From the NCBI GenBank assembly GCA_037318855.1, contig CP134874.1, positions 2,666,598 to 2,730,597 of the forward strand: DNA of 64,000 nucleotides. Direction: 5' to 3'. Below the pieces are notes generated by a model. It was not told the origin of the DNA and did no database searches. It worked only from the letters and a program-made list of their open reading frames with translations. Position 1 is the first letter of the stretch; every line of letters begins with the position of its first letter. Shown here piece by piece: positions 45,007-53,245 of the stretch. The DNA comes from Candidatus Sedimenticola sp. (ex Thyasira tokunagai). Its GTDB lineage: Bacteria > Pseudomonadota > Gammaproteobacteria > Chromatiales > Chromatiaceae. Made by a program: the position numbers and the translations under genes.

Positions 45007-46136
45007 GATCCACCTCCAGCCCAGCGACCAAATCATGAGCCCCGCTTCCTTCCTTGTAGCTGGGTACCCAATGGACGTAGCGCAGTGTCGAATGGAGGTC
45101 TTGGTGTCCTAGTAGGTGTTGCAGCCGATGTATTTGTATGCCTGCTTCTAACTGGTGGGTGGCATAGGCATGACGTAGGCCATGGATACCGCCCATCTTC
45201 TCTACACCAGCCTGCCTCTTGGCCCGCTTAAAGGCTTTCTGGATAGAGTTTTCACTCAAGGGTATATCCATGGTACGACTTGGAAACAGCCAGGTTCTCG
45301 GATGACAGAGTTGCCAGTAATCACGCAGTTGATATAGCAGTGTCGGCCCCAGGGGTAGCAGACGATCCCGGGCGCCTTTGCCTTGTTCGATACGCAGTAG
45401 GCAGCGCTCACCATCAATCGCTGCCAGCCATGGAGAGCGAAGCGAGGGCTGGTAATCCCCGGTAGCCGTGAGGCCGCACTGCTTACCCGTCGTGCGCGCA
45501 GCGCGCCAGAGGGGAAGCAAAGTAGGCATCCGAACACGGCGTCCAGTCAATGGGAACTGACTGCGAAGCGGTAACGAGCTTGCGATGTTATCGCGTAGCG
45601 GTTAGTGACCAGGACGGCCGGGGTACTAATAGGCTGTCGAAGATTGAGTGCAAAAGGGGGACTTGGATGTCCCGTTTTGCATCACGAAATCGAAGACTCG
45701 CTTAATCTTTTACCTGGAGGTGGGTCAACTCACTGACCCGCAGACCACAGCCGTAACAGAGACTTAACATCATACGATGCTTCGGGTTTTTGCAGGCACT
45801 GAGAATATCTGCAACCTCTGATCTGTTGAGTAGCTCCGGTATTCTCTGCTTGCGCTTCGGTGTCGGTATCTCCATATCAAAGCGCTGCCATTGCAGCACC
45901 TTTAGATAGAGAAAACGGATACCATTAAGTGCCAATCGGCAGCTTGACCAGGCCAGCTTCTTCTCTGTCGCCAGATAGACAAAGTAGCGCTTGACCTGTT
46001 CCAAATTAAGTTTGGCGGGGGAACGATGGTAGTAGGCAGCCAGTGCTTGAACTGCATACAGATAGCTCTGGTGGGTGCGGGGGGAGAATCCACGCACCGT
46101 CATGGCTTCGATCATTTTGTTGCGTAAGGGAGTCAT
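44999..46136 (-). CDS. Tyrosine recombinase of the IS91-type unit, interrupted by a SIE copy
   Basis: N-terminal part (46136-45705): MTPLRNKMIEAMTVRGFSPRTHQSYL is a SAM-like core-binding domain, ending LCYGCGLRVSELTHLQVKD with the first catalytic Arg. After the SIE (45419-45704) it continues IDGERCLLRIEQGKGARDRLLPL..IHGLRHAYATHQLEAG (HxLRH), LLGHQDLHSTLRYVH (GH and catalytic Tyr) to the stop at 44999. Removal of the element gives a complete recombinase with every catalytic residue. It is translationally coupled to the IS91 transposase, a known pairing in this IS group. Confidence 0.92.
45419..45704 (-). mobile_element. SIE element copy D1/A7 in the tyrosine recombinase
   Basis: 286 bases on the minus strand. 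It begins like subfamily A (TAAGCGAGTC, GCAAAAC..TTTTGC stem) but its 3' half is of type D, ending CCATGGCTGGCAGCG, with the end stem CCAGCC..GGCTGG. Host codons AAA GAT | ATT GAT restore Lys-Asp-Ile-Asp. It shows that subfamilies recombine. Confidence 0.88.
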
Positions 46137-46325
46137 TGCCTCTCTCCTTGTTGCCTGATCCTGAATGGACCATACAAAGAGTGTTGTCGATGACTCGGTA
46201 GAGGGCTACTGCCTCTGGGGGTGGTAGATGGGGGGCTCCGCGAAGCGGTTTAGTTCAACCTTCGTTAGGTGTCGATAATCCACATGCCTATTTTAATTAT
46301 AATACTTGGGCATGGTATAAAATTA
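46137..46325. other. Short gap without genes
   Basis: Nothing recognisable in this stretch except the TAAAATTA target duplication of the adjoining IS1595 at 46318-46325. Confidence 0.5.
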
Positions 46326-46761
46326 CCCGATTACCCATAAACCTCAGCCATTCTCAAGAAGCGATAAGGCATTGGTGGTGTACGCAACGCAACAAAGAGC
46401 AATCGCTCAATCATTTCTGGAAGATTGAAGCGACGATTAAACCGATATTCGAATTCGGCAAGATAACGAGGTACATGTTTTTTTCGTATAGCATGAAAAG
46501 TTCCCTGCAAAGAATTCTTGACGTTGCCAAGCATGGTGTTCACCCACTTGAAGGTGGAGCTCTGTGCGCTTTTTCGACCGCCACCAGTCACAATGGCCAC
46601 ATGATCGCATTCAGCATCAGTGACAGCTCTGAAGCAGCAGAGACCATCAGAGAATACAGTGCTACCAGAAACCAGACTGGACTTGGCATATCGAGCAATT
46701 TCTGCACTACGAAAACCACGCACACGACGCAGATGAATTTTCAAAGGCCTGCCGTCCTGCG

Positions 46762-48146
46762 GAGTTATAACTGAATCTGGTGTTTGAGTAGTTGAAAAAG
46801 GGCGGCGTATCTGGTTGATTTGTTGTTGCGAGACATCAAAACAACCATTGGAGATACGCCACCATGAGTAAGAATAACGTTGTTAAGCTGGCAGGTCGAG
46901 ATACGATTATCGATCCGCTGACAGAGTTGCTGAGAAGCGGTGCAGAGCAGTTGATCTACCAGGCGGTAGAGGCAGAGTTGCTGGAGCTGTTGGCGGAGCA
47001 CACCGAGCGACGGACAGAGGATGGCAAGGCGGGTGTGGTGCGTAATGGTCATCTGCCAGCTCGTAAACTGCAGACAGGATTGGGGCCGGTCACGGTCGAG
47101 ATCCCCAAAGTTCGAGCGAAGACCGGCGAGCCGGTGACGTTCCGATCAGCTCTGGTACCGCCGTATGTACGCAAGACGAAGTCACTGGAAGCGGCGCTGC
47201 CGTGGCTCTACCTGAAGGGGATTTCCAGTGGTGAGATGGGTGAGGCCCTGAAAGTGCTGGTGGGTCCGGATGCAACAGGCTTGTCGGCCAGCACGGTATC
47301 GCGTCTGAAGCAGGTCTGGGCAGAAGAATATCGGAGCTGGTGTGAGGAGCGCCTGGATAAGGAGCATTGGGTGTATGTGTGGGCAGACGGTGTCTACAGC
47401 GGACTGAGAGCAGAGCAGACGAAGCTGTGTGCCCTGGTGGTGATCGGTGTGAATGAGCGTGGTGAGAAGCATTTTCTGGCAATTGAGGATGGTGTGCGGG
47501 AGTCCACGCAGAGCTGGCGGGAGGTACTGTTGAAGCTGAAGTCACGCGGACTGAACCCGCCCAAATTGGCGATCGGTGACGGTGCCATGGGCTTCTGGGC
47601 TGCGCTGGAGGAAGTATATCCTGAGACGCGCCAGCAGCGCTGCTGGATGCACAAGACCATGAACGTGCTGAACTGCCTGCCAAAGACAGCTCAGCCGAAA
47701 GCGAAGCAGGCACTGCATAACATCTGGCAGGCGGAGACTCAGGCCGATGCGGAAAAGGCCTTTGATCTGTTTATCAAAACGTATGAGCCGAAGTATCCGA
47801 AGGCTGCCATCTGTCTGCACAAAGACCGAGAGGAACTGATGGCTTTCTATCACTTTCCGGCACAGCACTGGCAGAGCATTCGGACCAGCAATCCGATTGA
47901 ATCAACCTTCGGGACAATCCGCCATCGAACCAAGCGTTCCAAGGGCTGCCTATCGCGTGACGGCATGCTACACATGATGTTCAAACTCGGCCTGTGTGCC
48001 GAGAAGAAGTGGAGACGATTACGGGGTTTCGGTTACCTGGCGAAGGTGATAACCGGAATCAAATTTAAAGATGGTGTTGAGGTAACAGGAGTCGATCAGG
48101 TCGCCGCTTGATTCAACTGGTTAAACACCAGATTTGACTATAACTC
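46762..48146 (+). mobile_element. Complete IS256-family element with 9-bp target duplication
   Basis: 1385 bp with terminal repeats GAGTTATAACTGAATCTGGTG and its inverse near CACCAGATTTGACTATAACTC. It is flanked by CGTCCTGCG at 46753-46761 and 48147-48155, within the IS1595 transposase gene. Confidence 0.95.
46864..48111 (+). CDS. IS256-family transposase
   Basis: 415 residues (mutator type). EAELLELLAEHTERR, KVRAKTGEPVTFRSALVPPYVRKTKSLEAALPWLYLKGISSGEM, the DDE-containing VYVWADGVYSGLR, LAIGDGAMGFWAALEEVYPETRQQRCWMHKTMNVLN and TSNPIESTFGTIRHRTKRSKGCLS. Complete; partial copies of the same element lie at 23257 and 40643. Confidence 0.95.
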   Translation: MSKNNVVKLAGRDTIIDPLTELLRSGAEQLIYQAVEAELLELLAEHTERRTEDGKAGVVRNGHLPARKLQTGLGPVTVEIPKVRAKTGEPVTFRSALVPPYVRKTKSLEAALPWLYLKGISSGEMGEALKVLVGPDATGLSASTVSRLKQVWAEEYRSWCEERLDKEHWVYVWADGVYSGLRAEQTKLCALVVIGVNERGEKHFLAIEDGVRESTQSWREVLLKLKSRGLNPPKLAIGDGAMGFWAALEEVYPETRQQRCWMHKTMNVLNCLPKTAQPKAKQALHNIWQAETQADAEKAFDLFIKTYEPKYPKAAICLHKDREELMAFYHFPAQHWQSIRTSNPIESTFGTIRHRTKRSKGCLSRDGMLHMMFKLGLCAEKKWRRLRGFGYLAKVITGIKFKDGVEVTGVDQVAA

Positions 48147-48850
48147 CGTCCTGCGTCGTCTCAACGGCGGCTACGAAAGGGATTTTGTTGCGGGAGCCTC
48201 GTCCACGCTTACCAGGTTTTTCACCGCCAATATATGCATCATCCATTTCAATGCGGCCAGTCAGCTTTTTCTTACCCTGGCGTTCCATCATTACCTGCAT
48301 CAGTTTGTGCTTGAGCTTCCACGCAGTGTTGTAGTTCACTCCAATCTCACGAGACAGTTGCAAGGCAGAGGTGCTCTTTTTACGCTGGGTCAGCAAATAG
48401 ATGGCCAGAAACCATTTCTTCAAAGGCAACTTTGTGCCATGAAAAATGGTACCCGCAGTAAGCGATGTCTGGTGATGACATTTATGGCACTGGTATATCT
48501 TGCGGCTTTTGAGTTCGCAGCACGTTGCGTTACCGCACTCTGGGCAAACATATCCACTTGGCCAGCGAAGTCGATGCAACGCTTGGCTGCATTGAGTATC
48601 GGTACCATATTTTTCCAGAAATTCGTGCAAACCAAGCCCTTTTTGAAACTGGATAGTATTTTTTGGCATGATGGAAACCCTCGTATATTCAGAGGGTTCC
48701 ATTATGCGGCCACCACAGGCTCAATAGCTGAGCCTGGTGGGTAATCAGGTAAAATTATGTAGTTGGTATGTTGCTATAAAATCTTAAAAAGACGCTTGCC
48801 AATTAGCTTAAAATTAGGAGGATATCTTAATTGGCCTGTTGACTTATTCG

Positions 48851-49414
48851 TTAGATTTTACTGGCCGCCATCAGCATTCTGCCAATTGTTGATGGGTGAA
48901 CATTGAAAACTCTGGCGGCTTCGGCCGCTGTCTTTCGCCCACTGCTTACCATATCAATCACTTCTGCCGTTTGTGCTGTAGTAAGTTTCGCCCGTCGTCC
49001 GAGTTTGACCCCTCTGGCCTTGGCGTGCTCTAAGCCCGCCTTTGTGCGTTCTCGGATCATAGATCGCTCGAATTCTGCAAAACTACCCACCATTTGCATC
49101 ATCATCCGACCGGCGGCTGTTGTCGTATCAATTGCTTCGGTCAGGCTCTGAAAGCCCGCACCCTTTTTCTCGATTTGATCCATAATAGCCAGCAGATCTT
49201 TTAATGATCGGGAGAGCCGGTCGAGCTTCCACACGGTTAAGACATCGCCTTCTCTAAGTTGCTCCACAGCTTTGTGTAGCTCAGGCCGATCCCACCGGCC
49301 TCCTGATGCTGTTTCCTCATAGATACGCTCCGCTCCCGAGTTCTTCAGCGCAGCTAGCTGTGCCGCCGTATCTTGATCTTCAATTTTTGATACTCGCGCA
49401 TATCCAATGATCAT
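48851..49414 (-). CDS. Serine recombinase (resolvase/invertase family)
   Basis: About 187 residues from MIIGYARVSKIEDQDTAAQLAAL. The ATG at 49414 is the family's start. The catalytic Ser is in YARVS. It contains VWKLDRLSRSLKDLLAIMDQIEKKGAGFQSLTEAIDTTTAAGRMMMQMVGSFAEFERSMIRERTKAGL and a C-terminal HTH (TAAEAARVFNVHPSTIGRML). Small enough to be a Tn3-type resolvase or a DNA invertase. A piece of its gene recurs at 52165-52290 fused to Rhs sequence, so it may have taken part in reshuffling the Rhs tips next door. Confidence 0.92.
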   Translation of the reverse strand: MIIGYARVSKIEDQDTAAQLAALKNSGAERIYEETASGGRWDRPELHKAVEQLREGDVLTVWKLDRLSRSLKDLLAIMDQIEKKGAGFQSLTEAIDTTTAAGRMMMQMVGSFAEFERSMIRERTKAGLEHAKARGVKLGRRAKLTTAQTAEVIDMVSSGRKTAAEAARVFNVHPSTIGRMLMAASKI

Positions 49415-49582
49415 GAGATTCTCTCGACTATTGCAATAAGGTATTGCCAAATAAGTTTATATTGCAATAGACTTTTGCAACACGCAAGCCCCCATGGCGT
49501 GAGTTCACTGCAGGAATTGCATAAACGAACATTTTTGCAATGAAGGTCAGATGTCTAGACGACAGAGATTAACCACCTTGCT

Positions 49583-50134
49583 TCACTGTCCACCACCACA
49601 AGAACGATAACAACCCCTACTTTCAGGTCTTATAATGGCGTCGCAATAAGAGTTTGCAACCACTGCAACTGCACCATCATTTCTTACACACTCCACCGTT
49701 TGATGCTGAATGCCAACACCACGCCGCCCATTATTTAAAATACACGCCCCCCACTCTCCCAATTCATTCCAGGAATAAATATCACTGCGCCCTTCGTCAA
49801 CAATTTTCAAGCCATTTATTTGGGGTCTACCCTGAATACACTCTCCCGTCAGGAACACTTTAACTGGTCGCGACGCCATGTCAGCTGATAAAAGCATTGA
49901 AAATAATTGTTGTGAATAGAGTTCTCTTAAGCCAAAACCGAACTGACCCGCATTGTTGGTGGTACTACATGCTGCTTGAGTATCTGACGCTGACAACGAA
50001 GATAATGAGGCAAATATGGCATTGCCAGAATGAATGCTAAGATGAGATATTATACCTTCCTCGCTCCATCCAGCATGGGAAGCACTTATCTCGAAAAATA
50101 ATAAAAACAATAGGCTTACAAATGACTTTTTCAT
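49583..50134 (-). CDS. Secreted protein with a thrombospondin type 1-like C-terminus (copy 1)
   Basis: Start at ATG 50134 (GAGGATAAGC before it): MKKSFVSLLFLLFFEISASHAGW is a signal peptide. The first domain (IISHLSIHSGNAIFASLSSLSASDTQAACSTTNN..QQLFSMLLSADMASRPVKVFLTGECIQGRPQINGLKI) is a beta-rich module I cannot name. The C-terminal 55 residues, WNELGEWGACILNNGRRGVGIQHQTVECVRNDG..YCDAIIRPESRGCYRSCGG, follow the TSP1 pattern W..WG.C..G.Q.RTV.C...C...P..R.C. It is a near copy of the gene at 52339-52878. Probably exported to the periplasm or outside. Confidence 0.75.
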   Translation of the reverse strand: MKKSFVSLLFLLFFEISASHAGWSEEGIISHLSIHSGNAIFASLSSLSASDTQAACSTTNNAGQFGFGLRELYSQQLFSMLLSADMASRPVKVFLTGECIQGRPQINGLKIVDEGRSDIYSWNELGEWGACILNNGRRGVGIQHQTVECVRNDGAVAVVANSYCDAIIRPESRGCYRSCGGGQ

Positions 50135-50332
50135 GCTTATCCTCATATATTTACCTACTGATGGGTCAAACCCAGCAGTACTTATCATCAATTTTTCTAG
50201 GCACTGCACCTTCAGCAAGCAAGGGGCAGTGTAAAGTTACTCTGCTCCCGTTAGTTCTAAATCAATCGACTCTGACCCCATAGATTTTTCTCTACCGGCT
50301 GTAAATAGATACGTCCCCTTTAATCTTATTTC

Positions 50333-50735
50333 TCAGTCTTTCCATGCTGACCCTGTTAACTTTATTGTTCGAGTTGATGGCAGAATCAAATCCTTTGAAA
50401 TCACGAAACTTGGGAAGTCATTAATCTTAGAGCGAAGCTCATTAAAAAACTTTTCTGAAAGATCATGTTTTTATCACAGCCCTGCGGGAAATATTGAATG
50501 TAGATTAAATCAGGTTCCCCTTTTAACGGGGATAGCGTATCCTGCTGCTATTCCCCTCAAAGAAAGCTGGAATACGTATCTCGTTCGTAACATCCACCTT
50601 ATCATCATAAGAAAAAGTATCGGGCCAATATAAATCCACTCTCACAATACAATCAGACCGCGAATAAACAGCTTCACTTTCATCTGAACTATTACAGCCT
50701 TGCAACAAGAAAACGACAGGCAACAGACACAACAT
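50333..50735 (-). pseudogene. Decayed paralogue of the lipoprotein at 51105
   Basis: The frame opens MLCLLPVVFLLQGCNSSDESEAVYSRSDCIVRVDLYWPDTF, like the lipoprotein at 51105-51530, then shifts frame at least twice near 50545 and 50440. The remaining segments (IYIQYFPQGCDK, then NELRSKINDFPSFVISKDLILPSTRTIKLTGSAW) are still recognisable. Confidence 0.8.
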
Positions 50736-50747
50736 AAATTTCCATTT

Positions 50748-51104
50748 TTATCTGGGAACATAAACGTTCACCTCTCGCCATGCCGAATTATCATGGGTTG
50801 CCGCTTGTGGGGGTACGGTTATGTGCCATCTGTAATTTCCAGAAACTACCGCATCAAGAACAAATGTTGTGGTCACAGGCACACCAAGTAATTGCCCTGT
50901 TTGTCCCACATATTTTATAGGCGCGAACCACTCTGGTGATGCGTGAACACCAACATAATTTCCAAATCCATCGATTGGCCTAGCAGTAACTTCTGCATAG
51001 AATCTTTCAGTTGGAGGAAACGCTTGGCTTGACAATTCAATAGCTATTTTCCCACCCGCATCAACAGTTAACGAACCGCTCTTTGCAGAAAATGTTATAG
51101 CCTC
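50748..51104 (-). pseudogene. N-terminally truncated copy of the Rhs-tip domain at 51517
   Basis: SLTVDAGGKIAIELSSQAFPPTERFYAEVTARPIDGFGNYVGVHASPEWFAPIKYVGQTGQ..YRWHITVPPQAATHDNSAWREVNVYVPR is an 80-90% match to the tip at 51517, but it starts directly after the stop of the lipoprotein and has no linker. With the decayed lipoprotein after it, it forms a tandem duplicate of the tip-lipoprotein pair. Confidence 0.8.
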
Positions 51105-51530
51105 TTATTTCCAGCTAGATCCAGTTAAGTCAATTGTCCGAGTTGACGGCTCAATTACATCCTTTGAAACTGTAAAATCTGGAAAACCATCTATCTTAGA
51201 ACGCAATTCATTCATAAACTTCCCTGACAGTCCATATTTCTGATCACAACCCTTGGGGTAATATTGAATATAGATAGAAGCACCATTCTCATGTCTTGGA
51301 AGTGTATACCCTGCTACTACTCCCCGTAAAAAATCCGGTATACGTATCTGATGTTTAATTTCCACCTTTTCATCATAGGGAATATTTTTTGGCCAATTAA
51401 AATCAACTCTTGCAATACAGTCAGATCGTGAATATGCAACTTCTCTCTCACCTGCCTCATTACACCCTTGCAATAAAGTAATGGCAGAAATCAGTACCAG
51501 TATAATTTTCCATATTCTATTTCGGAACAT
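51105..51530 (-). CDS. Lipoprotein, candidate immunity protein of the adjacent Rhs tip
   Basis: Start at ATG 51530 (GGAGG 9 bases upstream; another ATG two codons earlier is too close). MFRNRIWKIILVLISAITLLQGCNE is a lipoprotein signal. The mature part, AYSRSDCIARVDFNWPKNIPYDEKVEIKHQIRIPDFL..IYIQYYPKGCDQKYGLSGKFMNEL, is unknown to me. The gene starts inside the 3' end of the Rhs tip (overlap about 14 bases) and was duplicated together with it, which is the behaviour of an effector-immunity pair. Confidence 0.6.
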   Translation of the reverse strand: MFRNRIWKIILVLISAITLLQGCNEAGEREVAYSRSDCIARVDFNWPKNIPYDEKVEIKHQIRIPDFLRGVVAGYTLPRHENGASIYIQYYPKGCDQKYGLSGKFMNELRSKIDGFPDFTVSKDVIEPSTRTIDLTGSSWK

Positions 51531-52158
51531 AAACATTCACCTCCTGCCAAGCCGAGTTATCGTGAGTTGACGCCTGAGGTGGTACATTTATATGCCATCT
51601 GTAGCTCCCTGGAACGATTGCATCAAGAACAAAGGTTGTAGTAACCGGCACACCAAGTAATTGCCCAGTTTGTCCAAAATACTTTATTGGTTCAAACCAT
51701 TCTTGTGTTGCATGAACACCGGTGTAATTTCCAGAGCCATCAATTGGTCTAGCCGAAATCTCAGCGTAAAATTTTTCAGTCGGAGGAAATGCCTGGCTAG
51801 ACAATTCAATCGCAATTTTATCTCCTGCATCAACGGTTAGTGAACTTCCATCGCTAGAAAGAGAAGTCGTGCCAACAGGATCCCATTTATTTTTATCTAA
51901 CTTCTCTCGTTGATATCTATGATTCTCCGCATTGAATAGATGCGTAAACGCCGCACTCACCGCCCCATTTGCGAACTTACCCCCCCCCAGCAACAGCAGC
52001 AACCCCACCAATAATAGCCGCAGCTGTAGTACGTGCAGCCACAGATGCCTTACCCATCATCGACTTAATCGGCCCACCCACAACATGCCCAACAAACGAC
52101 CCCAGGAACGAAGCCTTAAACTTCCCTCCCCTGGCGGTACCAATTACTCCTTGAGTAA
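51517..52158 (-). pseudogene. Orphan Rhs linker and C-terminal tip (beta-sandwich-like), frameshifted
   Basis: From 52158 the linker TQGVIGTARGGKFKASFLGSFVGHVVGGPIKSMMGKASVAARTTAAAI matches the large Rhs protein. A frameshift in a C run near 51980 separates it from GGGKFANGAVSAAFTHLFNAENHRYQREKLDKNKWDPVGTTSLSSDGSSLTVDAGDKIAIEL..DAIVPGSYRWHINVPPQASTHDNSAWQEVNVYVPK. The tip is beta-rich and has no nuclease or transferase motif I know. Upstream it is joined to a resolvase fragment, not to an Rhs core. Confidence 0.75.
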
Positions 52159-52290
52159 AACACAGCCGTGAGAGCCGGTCAAGCTTCCTCACGTTTAAGA
52201 GATCGCCTTCTCTAAGTTGGTCCACCGCTTTGTGTAGCTCAGGCCGATCCCAGCGGCCTCCTGTAGCAGGAATTGCATAAACAAACATTT
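52159..52290 (-). pseudogene. Serine recombinase fragment fused to Rhs linker
   Basis: ATGGRWDRPELHKAVDQLREGDLLNVRKLDRLSR is a near copy of residues 50-82 of the recombinase at 48851, joined in frame to CFTQGVIGTARGG of the Rhs linker. The sequence on its other side (GCAGGAATTGCATAAAC and following) also matches that next to the intact recombinase gene at 49500. Confidence 0.8.
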
Positions 52291-52338
52291 TTGCAATGAA
52301 GGTCAGATGTCTAGACGACAGAGATCAACCACCTTGCT

Positions 52339-52878
52339 TCACTCTCCACAAGAATAATAACAATCCCTACTTTCAGGTCTTATAATGGCGTCGCAATAAG
52401 CGTTTGCAACCACTGCGCCATCATTTCTTACACACTCCACCGTTTGATGCTGACTGCCAACACCACACCGCTCATTATTTACAATACACGCCCCCCACTC
52501 TCCCAATTCCTTCCAGGAATAAATATCACCGCGCCCATCGTCACCAATTACCAAGCCATTTATTTGGGATCTACCCTGAATACACTCTCCCGTCAGGAAC
52601 ACTTTAACTGGTCGCGACGCCATGTCAGCTGATAAAAGCATTGATAATAATTGTTGTGAATAGAGTTCTCTTAAGCCAAAACCGAACTGACCCGCATTGT
52701 TGGTGGTACTACATGCTGCTTGAGTATCTGACGCTGACAACGAAGATAATGAGGCAAATATGGCATTGCCAGAATGAATGCTAAGATGAGATATTATACC
52801 TTCCTCGCTCCATCCAGCATGGGAAGCACTTATCTCGAAAAATAATAAAAACAATAGGCTTACAAATGACTTTTTCAT
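52339..52878 (-). CDS. Secreted protein with a thrombospondin type 1-like C-terminus (copy 2)
   Basis: Start at ATG 52878 with GAGGATAAGC upstream. Same signal peptide and first domain as copy 1 (49583). The C-terminus is WKELGEWGACIVNNERCGVGSQHQTVECVRNDGAVVANAYCDAIIRPESRDCYYSCGE. Here the CGVG cysteine of the TSP1 pattern is present, so all six cysteines of the fold can be counted; copy 1 has RGVG instead. TSP1 domains bind glycans and matrix proteins in animals and are rare in bacteria. Confidence 0.78.
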   Translation of the reverse strand: MKKSFVSLLFLLFFEISASHAGWSEEGIISHLSIHSGNAIFASLSSLSASDTQAACSTTNNAGQFGFGLRELYSQQLLSMLLSADMASRPVKVFLTGECIQGRSQINGLVIGDDGRGDIYSWKELGEWGACIVNNERCGVGSQHQTVECVRNDGAVVANAYCDAIIRPESRDCYYSCGE

Positions 52879-53005
52879 GCTTATCCTCGTATTTTTACCT
52901 ACTGGTGGGTCAAACCCAGCGGTACTTATCATCAATTTTTCTGGGCTCTACACCTTCAGCAAGCAGGGGGCAGTGTAAAGCTACTCTGCTCCCGTTAGTT
53001 ATAAA

Positions 53006-53245
53006 TCAATCGAGTCTGACCCCATAGATTCTATCTCTCATCTTCTGCAAGAAAGGGTCTGTAGAATCATCAAGATCACAAATCCGTATCGTCTTTTTAT
53101 AATCTTCAGAAAACCAACTCGGTTCTTTCTCTAATATTTCTAATTCCGGATATTTCTTTCGTATTTCATCTGGTGATTCCGCCCATATGTAACGCCATAT
53201 AGCCCCCATACCGTAATCGTACACCGCTAAGAATTTGTTTTTCAT
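53006..53245 (-). CDS. Candidate immunity protein of the ART-like Rhs tip
   Basis: 79 residues from MKNKFLAVYDYGMGAIWRYIWAESPDEIRKKYPELEILEKEPSWFSEDY. The ATG at 53245 overlaps the stop of the Rhs tip (ATGA), so it is translationally coupled. It is cytosolic, acidic in its second half (ICDLDDSTDPFLQKMRDRIYGVRLD). Small proteins of this KFLAVYDYG..YPEL type sit next to polymorphic toxins; I know no characterised member. Confidence 0.7.
   Translation of the reverse strand: MKNKFLAVYDYGMGAIWRYIWAESPDEIRKKYPELEILEKEPSWFSEDYKKTIRICDLDDSTDPFLQKMRDRIYGVRLD

Larger units (their letters stand above)
46326..48749 (-). mobile_element. IS1595-family element (copy 2), split by IS256
   Basis: Flanked by TAAAATTA on both sides (46318-46325, 48750-48757). 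Without the IS256 and its duplication it is 1030 bp, the same as copy 1. The transposase is in two parts, 48669-48147 (MPKNTIQFQKGLGLHEF..AAVETTQDG) and 46752-46331 (RPLKIHLRRVRGFRSAEIAR..LRMAEVYG), and is inactive. Confidence 0.93.

Noticed and set aside
51517..52011. Alternative N-terminus (MVGLLLLLGGG) as a signal peptide for the beta-rich protein
   Set aside because: It is the Rhs Gly/Ala linker read in a shifted frame; the homologous linker in the large Rhs protein shows the true frame.
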